Assembly: GCA_016793165.1 (NCBI GenBank) | Contig: JAEULA010000063.1 | Coordinates: forward strand, 1-64,000 | Length of the DNA stretch: 64,000 bases | Direction of reading: 5' to 3' | Source: Alphaproteobacteria bacterium | GTDB lineage: Bacteria > Pseudomonadota > Alphaproteobacteria > CACIAM-22H2 | Shown here: in pieces, positions 1 through 6,481 of the stretch | Position numbering within the stretch: the first letter of the stretch is position 1 | Layout of the letters: each line of letters begins with the position of its first letter | Notes under the pieces: model-generated | Database searches by the model: none | The model's input: only the letters and a program-made list of their open reading frames with translations | What the model was told of the DNA's origin: nothing | Position numbers and translations under genes: made by a program

Positions 1-176
1 TCGAGGGCATCGCCGAGCGGATCGTGGCCGAGGGTCTCGGCTCGCCGCTGCTGGTGATCGTCGGCGCCGTGGTCGCGTTCGGCGAGCGGCTCTCGGCGCT
101 CGTCGCGCCCCAGGACACGGCGGCCGCGGCCGCCACGGAGACGCGTCGTGCGACGCCCCGGCTGGTCGCGGGCTGA
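1..176 (+). CDS. nirE: Uroporphyrinogen-III C-methyltransferase, C-terminal fragment
   Basis: Only the last 57 codons are present, in a frame beginning at base 3; the gene starts outside the window. The segment reads SPLLVIVGAVVAFGERL, which matches the C-terminal strand and helix of SUMT enzymes (CobA/NirE). These methylate uroporphyrinogen III to precorrin-2, the first committed step to siroheme and heme d1. An Ala-rich tail ends at the TGA at 174-176. It overlaps nirC by 29 bases. The order nirE-nirC-nirF is that of Paracoccus, where nirS precedes nirE, so this is more likely the cluster copy NirE than a general CobA. Family assignment from such a short fragment leans on this context. Confidence 0.75.
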   Translation, partial: EGIAERIVAEGLGSPLLVIVGAVVAFGERLSALVAPQDTAAAAATETRRATPRLVAG

Positions 177-480
177 GATCGCCCTCCTTGCGCTGCTGGC
201 GATCGTCGCGCCGGCGCGGGCGGACGACGACCCGCCGCCGCCTGCGCGCCAGCGCGAGCTCCGGCACCTGCTCGACCACGACTGCGGCTCGTGCCACGGC
301 TTGACGCGGCGCGGTGGCCTCGGCCCGGCGCTCTCCTCGGCCGCGCTCGCCGATCGCGACGACGACTTCCTGATCGACACCATCCTGTTCGGCCGACGCG
401 GCACGCCGATGCCGCCCTGGGCCTCCGAGCTGTCGCGCACCGATGCGCGCTGGCTCGTCGACCACATGCGCGGGAGATGA
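148..480 (+). CDS. nirC: NirC, small periplasmic c-type cytochrome
   Basis: A 110-residue protein with a GTG start. A signal peptide (hydrophobic core about residues 11-21, cleavage near APARA-D) sends it to the periplasm. The heme c site is CGSCH at residues 46-50, and the TPMPPW segment supplies the likely axial Met. NirC proteins are monoheme cytochromes of the nir cluster that can pass electrons to NirS, or in heme d1 maturation to NirN. The start lies inside the end of nirE, suggesting translational coupling, and nirF begins 4 bases after the stop. Confidence 0.85.
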   Translation: MRRPGWSRAEIALLALLAIVAPARADDDPPPPARQRELRHLLDHDCGSCHGLTRRGGLGPALSSAALADRDDDFLIDTILFGRRGTPMPPWASELSRTDARWLVDHMRGR

Positions 481-484
481 GGCG

Positions 485-1678
485 ATGAAGCGAAGGACCC
501 TGTTCACGACGGGCCTGGGCGGCGTGCTGGCGGCGGCGACGGCCGGCCACGCGGCCGCCGACGTCGATCCGATGCGCGGCACCGGCGATCTCGGGCTCGT
601 CATCGAGCGCGCGGCCGGGCGGGTGGCCGTCATCGAAACGACCACCGCCACGCGCCTGTTCGCCGTCGACGGGCTCGGCGATCTCAGCCATGCATCGGCG
701 GTGTTCTCGCGCGACGGCCGCTTCGGCTACGTCTTCGGACGCGACGGCGGTCTGAGCAAGGTCGACCTGCTGCGCGGCCGGCTGGTCGCCCGCATCATCC
801 AGGGCGGCAACAGCATCGGCGGCGCCATCTCGCAGGACGGGCGCGTCATCGCCGTCTCGAACTACGAGCCCGGCGGCGTGAAGCTCTTCGACGCCGCCGA
901 CCTCTCGCTGCTGTCGGAGATCGCCGCCATCGGGGCCGACGGCGCGCGCTCCAAGGTCGTCGGCCTGGTCGACGCGCCCGATGGCAAGCTCGTCTTCGCG
1001 CTCTACGACGCCGGCGAGATCTGGACGGCCGACATCGACGATCCGCGCGCGCCGGTCGTGCAGCGCTATCGCGATGTCGGGCGCCTGCCCTACGACGGCA
1101 TGATCACGCCCGACGGCCGCCACTACGTCGCGGGCCTGTTCGGCGAGGACGGCGTGGCGCTGCTCGACCTCTGGAAGCCGGAGGCGGGCGTGCGCCGGAT
1201 CCTCGACGGCTACGGTCGCGGCGAGGAGCCCCTGCCCGTCTACAAGATGCCGCATCTCGAGGGCTGGGCCAGCGTCGGCGACCTCGGCTTCGTCCCTGCG
1301 GTGGGCCGGCACGAGGTCCTGGTCGTCTCGATGACGGAATGGCGCGAAGTGAGCCGCATTCCCGTCCACGGCCAGCCGATCTTCGCCGTCGCGCGGCCCG
1401 ACGGCCGCCAGGTCTGGGTAAATTTCGCCCATCCCCGGAACGACGTCGTGCAGGTCATCGACGTCCCCACGCGGTCGGTGATCGCGACCCTGCAGCCCGG
1501 GCGCGCCGTGCTGCATCTGGAGTTCACGCCGCGCGGCGAGCGCGTCTGGCTGTCGGTGCGCGATGCCGACCGCGTCGACGTCTACGACACGCGCCGGCTG
1601 GCGCGCGTCGGCAGCCTGTCCGTGGACAAGCCGAGCGGCATCTTCTTCACGGCGCGCGCCGGGCGCGTCGGGTACTGA
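485..1678 (+). CDS. nirF: NirF, heme d1 biosynthesis beta-propeller protein
   Basis: This 397-residue protein resembles the d1 domain of NirS and carries repeated propeller strands (for example VFSRDGRFGYVF and ITPDGRHYV). NirF acts in the periplasm on a late heme d1 intermediate and in some species shows dehydrogenase-like activity on dihydro-heme d1 precursors. The N-terminus MKRRTLFTTGLGG followed by an Ala-rich stretch is an RR-containing, Tat-like export signal. The reading frame is open further upstream to 443, but the ATG at 485 is chosen because it begins the signal peptide and follows nirC closely. nirD starts 8 bases after the stop. Confidence 0.9.
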   Translation: MKRRTLFTTGLGGVLAAATAGHAAADVDPMRGTGDLGLVIERAAGRVAVIETTTATRLFAVDGLGDLSHASAVFSRDGRFGYVFGRDGGLSKVDLLRGRLVARIIQGGNSIGGAISQDGRVIAVSNYEPGGVKLFDAADLSLLSEIAAIGADGARSKVVGLVDAPDGKLVFALYDAGEIWTADIDDPRAPVVQRYRDVGRLPYDGMITPDGRHYVAGLFGEDGVALLDLWKPEAGVRRILDGYGRGEEPLPVYKMPHLEGWASVGDLGFVPAVGRHEVLVVSMTEWREVSRIPVHGQPIFAVARPDGRQVWVNFAHPRNDVVQVIDVPTRSVIATLQPGRAVLHLEFTPRGERVWLSVRDADRVDVYDTRRLARVGSLSVDKPSGIFFTARAGRVGY

Positions 1679-1686
1679 GCCGCGCC

Positions 1687-2145
1687 ATGCCGCGCCGCCC
1701 AGCCCTCGCCCGCCGGCTGATCGACGGCTACCAGCGCGACATGCCGCTGGAGCCGCGCCCATTCGCCACGATGGCGCGCGAGGTCCGCTCGACCGAGGCC
1801 GCCGTCCTGGAAGCCCTCGCCGATCTCGCCGGCGCCGGCACGCTGAGCCGCGTGGGAGCCGTCGTCCCGCCCGGCGTGCTCGGCGCCAGCACGCTGGCGG
1901 CCATGGTGGTGCCCGAGGAGCGGCTGGTCGACGTCGCGTCGCTCGTCAACGCCTATCCGGAGGTCAACCACAACTACGAGCGCGAGCACGCGATCAATCT
2001 TTGGTTCGTCGTGACGGCGTCGGACCGCGCGCGCGTCGACGCCGTCCTCAAGGAGATCGAGGCGCGGACCGGCATCGCCGTCCTCGACCTGCCGCTCGAG
2101 CGGCCCTACCGCATCGACCTGGGGTTCAGCGTGACATGGAACTGA
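1687..2145 (+). CDS. nirD: NirD, siroheme decarboxylase subunit (AsnC/Lrp fold)
   Basis: A 152-residue protein with an Lrp/AsnC-like helix-turn-helix followed by a RAM-like alpha/beta domain. It is not a transcription factor: NirD with NirL forms the cytoplasmic siroheme decarboxylase that turns siroheme (via 12,18-didecarboxysiroheme) toward heme d1. The NHNYEREHAINLWFV stretch is the D/G-type signature and is repeated in the NirG-like gene two places downstream. The ATG at 1687 is used although the frame is open upstream inside nirF, because upstream residues do not resemble the family. Its end overlaps the nirL start by 10 bases. Confidence 0.88.
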   Translation: MPRRPALARRLIDGYQRDMPLEPRPFATMAREVRSTEAAVLEALADLAGAGTLSRVGAVVPPGVLGASTLAAMVVPEERLVDVASLVNAYPEVNHNYEREHAINLWFVVTASDRARVDAVLKEIEARTGIAVLDLPLERPYRIDLGFSVTWN

Positions 2146-2672
2146 GCGCCGCCGATCGCGAGCTCCTCGCCCACGTGGCCAGCGGGTTGCCCCTGACGCG
2201 GCGGCCGTTCTTCGAGCTCGCGCGCAAGCTCGGCCGCACCGAGGACGAGGTCATCGCCCGGCTGCGGGCGCTGCGCGAGGCCGGCGCGATCAAGCGCCTC
2301 GGGCTCGTGGTCCGGCATCGAGAGCTCGGCTACAGCGCCAACGCGATGGTCGTCTGGGACGTGCCCGACGACCGTGTCGACGCGATCGGTGCCCGGATGT
2401 GCGGCTTCCCGTTCGTGACGCTGTGCTACCGCCGCCGGCGCGCGCTGCCGGACTGGCCGTACAACCTCTTCGCCATGATCCACGGGACGAATCGCGACGT
2501 GGTGACGCAGCAGATCACCGGCCTCGTCGAGGCGCTGTCGCTGCAGGATGTGCCTCGTTCCGTCCTGTTCAGCCGCCGGCGCTTCAAGCAGCGCGGCGCG
2601 CACTACGGCGGCGGGAACGAATCTCCCACGCCACCGGAGGCGTCATGGACGACCTCGATCGCCGCATCGTGA
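2136..2672 (+). CDS. nirL: NirL, siroheme decarboxylase subunit (AsnC/Lrp fold)
   Basis: A 178-residue partner of NirD. It has the same two-domain fold but carries the L/H-type signature WPYNLFAMIHG preceded by CYRRRR, which recurs in nirH. NirDL-type heterodimers bind siroheme and remove acetate-derived carboxyl groups. The ATG at 2136 lies inside the end of nirD. The C-terminus has about 20 extra residues after RRRFKQRGAHYGGG that run 28 bases into the start of nirG. This tail has no visible domain and may simply be the result of overlap. Confidence 0.87.
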   Translation: MELSAADRELLAHVASGLPLTRRPFFELARKLGRTEDEVIARLRALREAGAIKRLGLVVRHRELGYSANAMVVWDVPDDRVDAIGARMCGFPFVTLCYRRRRALPDWPYNLFAMIHGTNRDVVTQQITGLVEALSLQDVPRSVLFSRRRFKQRGAHYGGGNESPTPPEASWTTSIAAS

Positions 2673-3088
2673 ACCGCCTGCAGGACGGCTTCCCCGTCGC
2701 CGAGCGTCCCTTCGCCGAGGTGGCGGACTCGCTGGCCATCGACGAGACCACGCTGATCGCGCGCGTCCAGGCGCTGCTGGCCGACGGTACGCTGAGCCGC
2801 TTCGGCCCGATGTTCGATGCCGAGCGCCTCGGCGGCGCCTTCTGCCTGTGCGCCATGCAGGTTCCCGAAGAGCGCTTCGAGGAGGTCGCCGCGACCGTCA
2901 ACGCCCTGCCGGCGGTCGCGCACAACTACGCGCGCGCGCACGCCCTGAACATGTGGTTCGTGCTCGCCACCGAACGGCCGGCGGGCATCGACGAGGCCGT
3001 CGCCGAGATCGAGCGCGCGACCGGGCTTGCCGTCCATGCGATGCCCAAGGAGGCCGAGTACTTCATCGGCCTGCGCCTGGCCGCATGA
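2645..3088 (+). CDS. nirG: NirG, siroheme decarboxylase subunit (AsnC/Lrp fold)
   Basis: A 147-residue paralogue of NirD, with AHNYARAHALNMWFV aligning to the NirD motif NHNYEREHAINLWFV. Together with NirH it supplies the second pair of the D-L-G-H quartet that decarboxylates siroheme in the cytoplasm. The ATG at 2645 (MDDLDRRIV) is chosen: it matches the starts of the paralogues and sits within the nirL tail. The stop overlaps the nirH start as ATGA. The similarity between the DL and GH pairs suggests a tandem duplication of a two-gene unit. Confidence 0.87.
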   Translation: MDDLDRRIVNRLQDGFPVAERPFAEVADSLAIDETTLIARVQALLADGTLSRFGPMFDAERLGGAFCLCAMQVPEERFEEVAATVNALPAVAHNYARAHALNMWFVLATERPAGIDEAVAEIERATGLAVHAMPKEAEYFIGLRLAA

Positions 3089-3576
3089 CCCCGTCCCCCG
3101 CCATGGACGACATCGATCGCCGCCTGGTGGCGGCAGTCCAGCGCGGCCTGCCGCTCGTGCCGCGGCCCTACCACGCCGTGGCCGAAGCGATCGGCGTCGA
3201 ACCGGGGGAAGTGATGTCGCGCCTGCGCGCGATGCTGGCCCGCGGCGCCGTCCGCCGCATCGGCGCGGTGCCCAACCACTACGCGCTCGGCTATCGCGCC
3301 AACGGCATGACCGTTTGGGACGTCGACGACGCCCGCACCGACGAGCTGGGCGCGGTCGTGGGCGCGCTCGAGTTCGTCAGCCACTGCTACCGGCGGCCGC
3401 GCCATCCGCCGCAATGGCCGTACAACCTCTTCGCGATGGTGCACGGCCGCAGCCGCGACGAGGTCGAGGCCAAGACGGCGCAGATCGCCGCACGCCTGGG
3501 CGACGCGGCGCGCGCGCATCAGATCCTCTACTCGACGAGGATCCTGAAGAAGACCGGGCTGCGGCTCGCGGATTGA
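3085..3576 (+). CDS. nirH: NirH, siroheme decarboxylase subunit (AsnC/Lrp fold)
   Basis: A 163-residue paralogue of NirL. It contains CYRRPRHPPQWPYNLFAMVHG-type residues corresponding to the NirL signature. It is predicted to pair with NirG in siroheme decarboxylation. The ATG at 3085 overlaps the nirG stop by 4 bases and is used here. A second in-frame ATG at 3103 (MDDIDRRLV) aligns better with the NirG N-terminus and is an equally possible start. nirJ begins 12 bases after the stop. Confidence 0.87.
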   Translation: MTPSPAMDDIDRRLVAAVQRGLPLVPRPYHAVAEAIGVEPGEVMSRLRAMLARGAVRRIGAVPNHYALGYRANGMTVWDVDDARTDELGAVVGALEFVSHCYRRPRHPPQWPYNLFAMVHGRSRDEVEAKTAQIAARLGDAARAHQILYSTRILKKTGLRLAD

Positions 3577-3588
3577 GGGGCGACGGCG

Positions 3589-4794
3589 ATGTTCCGGATC
3601 ACCAATCTCATGCGCGAGGTGCTCGAGCCGACGCCGCCGCGCGCGCGGCGGGCGCCGCCCGGGCCGGTCGTGATCTGGAACCTGATCCGGCGCTGCAACC
3701 TCGCCTGCAAGCACTGCTACTCGCTGTCGGGCGATCGCGACTATCCGGACGAGCTGTCGCTGGCCGAAGTCGAGACCGTGATGGACGACCTCCGCCGCTT
3801 CGGCGTGCCGGTGCTGATCCTCTCCGGCGGCGAGCCGCTGCTGCGTCCCGACATCTTCGATATCTCGCGCCGCGCCAAGATGCTCGGCTTCTACGTCGGC
3901 CTGTCCTCCAACGGCGCGCTGATCGACGCCGCGACGGCCGACCGCATCGCCGAGGTCGGCTACGACTATGTCGGCGTCAGCCTCGACGGCATCGGCGCGA
4001 CCCATGACCGGTTCCGGCGCCGCGACGGCACCTACGAGCGCGCGTTGACCGGCATCCGCCACTGCCACGCGCGCGGCATCAAGGTCGGCCTGCGCTTCAC
4101 CATGACGTCCGACAACGAGGCCGAGCTGCCGCTGCTGCTGGAGCTGATGGAGAACGAGCAGCTCGACAAGTTCTACCTCTCGCACCTCAACTACGCCGGG
4201 CGCGGCAACCGCAACCGCGGCGACGACTCGCGCCACGACGCCTCGCGCCGGGCCCTCGACCTGCTGTTCGAGCGCTGCCTCGAGGGCCTGCGCGCCGGCC
4301 GTCCGCGCGAGTTCGTCACCGGCAACAACGACGCCGACGGCGTGTACTTCCTGCACTGGGTCGAGCGCCGCTTTCCCGACCGCGCCGCGCATGTCCGCGC
4401 CAAGCTCGTCGAATGGGGCGGCAACAGCTCCGGCTGCGGGGTCGCCAACATCGACAATGTCGGGAACGTCCATCCCGACACGATGTGGTGGCACTACAGC
4501 CTCGGCAACGTGCGCCAGCGCCCGTTCTCGGCGATCTGGTCGGACCTGTCCGATCCCGTGCTCGCCGGCCTGCGGCAGCGGCCGCGACGCATCGGGGGCC
4601 GCTGCGGCGACTGCGCGCATTTCGACATCTGCAACGGCAACACGCGCGTGCGCGGGTTCCAGCTCACGGGCGATCCCTGGAGCGAGGACCCCGGCTGCTA
4701 CCTGACCGACGACGAGATCGGCCGCGTCGGCGCGGGCGAGCGGCTGCAGGTCACGCCCTATTCCAAGCCGCCGCGCCAGCCCGTGGTGGCGTGA
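3589..4794 (+). CDS. nirJ: NirJ, heme d1 radical SAM/SPASM enzyme
   Basis: A 401-residue radical SAM protein. The 4Fe-4S/SAM site is CNLACKHC (C36, C40, C43) and GGEP at 80-83 is the SAM-binding motif. A C-terminal SPASM-like cysteine set (about C283, C339, C342, C348 and C370) should hold an auxiliary cluster. NirJ replaces two propionates of 12,18-didecarboxysiroheme by oxo groups during heme d1 synthesis in the cytoplasm. It sits between the decarboxylase quartet and nirN, as in Paracoccus. All key cysteines are present, so it should be active. Confidence 0.93.
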   Translation: MFRITNLMREVLEPTPPRARRAPPGPVVIWNLIRRCNLACKHCYSLSGDRDYPDELSLAEVETVMDDLRRFGVPVLILSGGEPLLRPDIFDISRRAKMLGFYVGLSSNGALIDAATADRIAEVGYDYVGVSLDGIGATHDRFRRRDGTYERALTGIRHCHARGIKVGLRFTMTSDNEAELPLLLELMENEQLDKFYLSHLNYAGRGNRNRGDDSRHDASRRALDLLFERCLEGLRAGRPREFVTGNNDADGVYFLHWVERRFPDRAAHVRAKLVEWGGNSSGCGVANIDNVGNVHPDTMWWHYSLGNVRQRPFSAIWSDLSDPVLAGLRQRPRRIGGRCGDCAHFDICNGNTRVRGFQLTGDPWSEDPGCYLTDDEIGRVGAGERLQVTPYSKPPRQPVVA

Positions 4795-4810
4795 GGTCCG
4801 GAGAACGACG

Positions 4811-6388
4811 ATGCGCCATGCAACCACACTGCTCGCCGCGATCGCGGCTCTGGCCCACGCCGCGCTCGCGGGCCCCGCGCTGGGGCAGCCCGCGCCGGAG
4901 GCGGGACGGCTGTTCACCGAGCACTGCGCCGCCTGCCACGGCGGCGATCGCCTGGGCGGCACCGGCCCCGCGCTGATCCCCGAGACGCTCGCGCGCATGC
5001 GCATGCCCGAGTCGATCGCCGTGATCACCGAGGGTCGGATGCAGACCCAGATGCCCGGCTTCGCGGACAAGCTCGACGGCAAGCAGATCGCCGGCCTCGC
5101 CGCCTATCTGCGCACGCCGCTCGCCGCCACGCCGCGCTGGGGCCTCGCCGAGATGGCGCCGACCCATGTCGTCTCGCGCCGCCCCGAGTCGCTGCCGGAG
5201 AAACCGGTCTACGCCGCCGATCCGATGAACCTGTTCATCGTCGTCGAGCAGGGCGACAGCAGCGTGACCATCCTGGACGGCGACCGCTTCGAGCCGGTCA
5301 CGCGCTTCGCCAGCCGCTTCGCGCTGCACGGCGGGCCCAAGTTCACGCCCGACGGGCGATTCGTGTTCTTCGCCTCGCGCGACGGCTGGATCACCAAGTA
5401 CGACCTCTACGCGCTCGACGTGGTCGCCGAGATCCGCGCCGGGGTGAACACCCGCAACATGGCGATCTCCGGCGACGGCAAGACGGTGATCGTGGGCAAC
5501 TACCTGCCGCATTCCGTCGTCCTCCTCGATGCCGAGGACCTGAGGCCGATCAAGGTGATCGAGGCGACCGATCGCGGCCGCAAGGAGAGCTCGCGCGTGT
5601 CGGCGGTCTACCAGGCGACGCCGCGCAACAGCTTCATCGTGGCGCTCAAGGACGTTCCCGAGCTGTGGGAGATCTCCTGGCTCGACAATCCGCCGCCGGT
5701 GTTCGCGGGCCTCGTCCACAGCCACGAGGCCGGCATGGTCGAGGGCCTCGCCGAGAAGGGGCGCTTCCCGATCCGCCGCATCGCCCTGTCGCAGCCGCTC
5801 GACGACTTCTTCTTCGACCAGAGCTACCGCAACCTGTTGGGCTCGGCCCGCGACGGCGGCAAGGCCGTGGTCGTGAACCTCGATGTCGGCCGCGAGATCG
5901 CCGAGATCGCAATGGCCGGACTGCCGCATCTCGGCTCGGGCATCACCTGGATGCGCGACGGCCGGCCGGTGATGGCTTCGCCCAACCTGAAGGACGGCAT
6001 CGTCAGCATCATCGACATGAAGAGCTGGCAGCTGACCGACCGCATCGCGACGCTCGGTCCGGGATTCTTCCTGCGCAGCCACGAGAACACGCGCTACGCC
6101 TGGGTCGACAACGCGTTCAGCCCGCACAAGGACGCGCTGCAGGTCATCGACAAGCAGACGCTGCAGGTCGTGCGCACGCTGCGGCCCGCGCCCGGCAGGA
6201 TGGCCTCGCATGTCGAGTTCAGCCGCGACGGCCGCTACGCCGTGATCAGCATCGCCGAGCAGGACGGCGCGCTGGTCATCGTCGATTCGGAGACCTTCGA
6301 GGAGGTCAAGCGCCTGCCGATGCGCAAGCCCTCGGGGAAGTACAACGTCTTCAACAAGGTCACGCGGTCCGAGGGCACGAGCCACTGA
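4811..6388 (+). CDS. nirN: NirN, dihydro-heme d1 dehydrogenase
   Basis: A 525-residue periplasmic protein with a signal peptide (cleavage near LGQ-P), a cytochrome c domain (CAACH, residues 39-43) and an eight-bladed d1-type propeller. NirN introduces the acrylate double bond of heme d1 and hands the cofactor to NirS. It is called NirN rather than NirS from active-site residues. The NirS distal histidine segment PHDGGW is here QPLDDF (about residue 328), while the second, PHPGRG, is retained as PHLGSG (H373). Position after nirJ agrees. His173 in ALHGGP is the likely proximal heme d1 ligand. It ends the first nir unit, 8 bases before the NNR-type box. Confidence 0.88.
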   Translation: MRHATTLLAAIAALAHAALAGPALGQPAPEAGRLFTEHCAACHGGDRLGGTGPALIPETLARMRMPESIAVITEGRMQTQMPGFADKLDGKQIAGLAAYLRTPLAATPRWGLAEMAPTHVVSRRPESLPEKPVYAADPMNLFIVVEQGDSSVTILDGDRFEPVTRFASRFALHGGPKFTPDGRFVFFASRDGWITKYDLYALDVVAEIRAGVNTRNMAISGDGKTVIVGNYLPHSVVLLDAEDLRPIKVIEATDRGRKESSRVSAVYQATPRNSFIVALKDVPELWEISWLDNPPPVFAGLVHSHEAGMVEGLAEKGRFPIRRIALSQPLDDFFFDQSYRNLLGSARDGGKAVVVNLDVGREIAEIAMAGLPHLGSGITWMRDGRPVMASPNLKDGIVSIIDMKSWQLTDRIATLGPGFFLRSHENTRYAWVDNAFSPHKDALQVIDKQTLQVVRTLRPAPGRMASHVEFSRDGRYAVISIAEQDGALVIVDSETFEEVKRLPMRKPSGKYNVFNKVTRSEGTSH

Positions 6389-6396
6389 TCCCCCGC

Positions 6397-6410
6397 TTGA
6401 CCATCGTCAA
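6397..6410 (+). promoter_or_regulatory. NNR/DNR/FNR-type operator with class II promoter
   Basis: TTGAC-CATC-GTCAA is a perfect inverted repeat. It is the consensus for NO-responsive CRP/FNR regulators (NNR, DNR), which lack strong T/A discrimination at the fifth base. Its centre is at 6403.5. A TAGCCT -10-like hexamer at 6433-6438 fits class II activation with the operator at -41.5 and transcription starting near 6445. This would drive the nirI-like/apbE/cytochrome unit under low oxygen plus NO. The regulator gene is not in the window. Confidence 0.8.
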
Positions 6411-6462
6411 GTGAGGCGCCGGCCCTCGGCCCTAGCCTGCTGATGCGCGTCCCGCGCCGATC

Positions 6463-6481
6463 GAAGGAAGCCCCGCGCTTG
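6463..6481 (+). promoter_or_regulatory. Ribosome binding site deciding a TTG start for the nirI-like gene
   Basis: GAAGGAAG at 6463-6470 lies about 9 bases before a TTG codon at 6479. An in-frame ATG at 6443 lacks any purine-rich sequence before it and coincides with the transcription start expected from the NNR box. The TTG start therefore gives a shorter, conventional signal peptide (PRWIRLLLVLAAVAMAAPAAWA). Confidence 0.5.

Noticed and set aside
4811..6388. NirS cytochrome cd1 nitrite reductase
   Set aside because: Distal histidine site PHDGGW is replaced by QPLDDF, and the gene lies after nirJ where nirN belongs.
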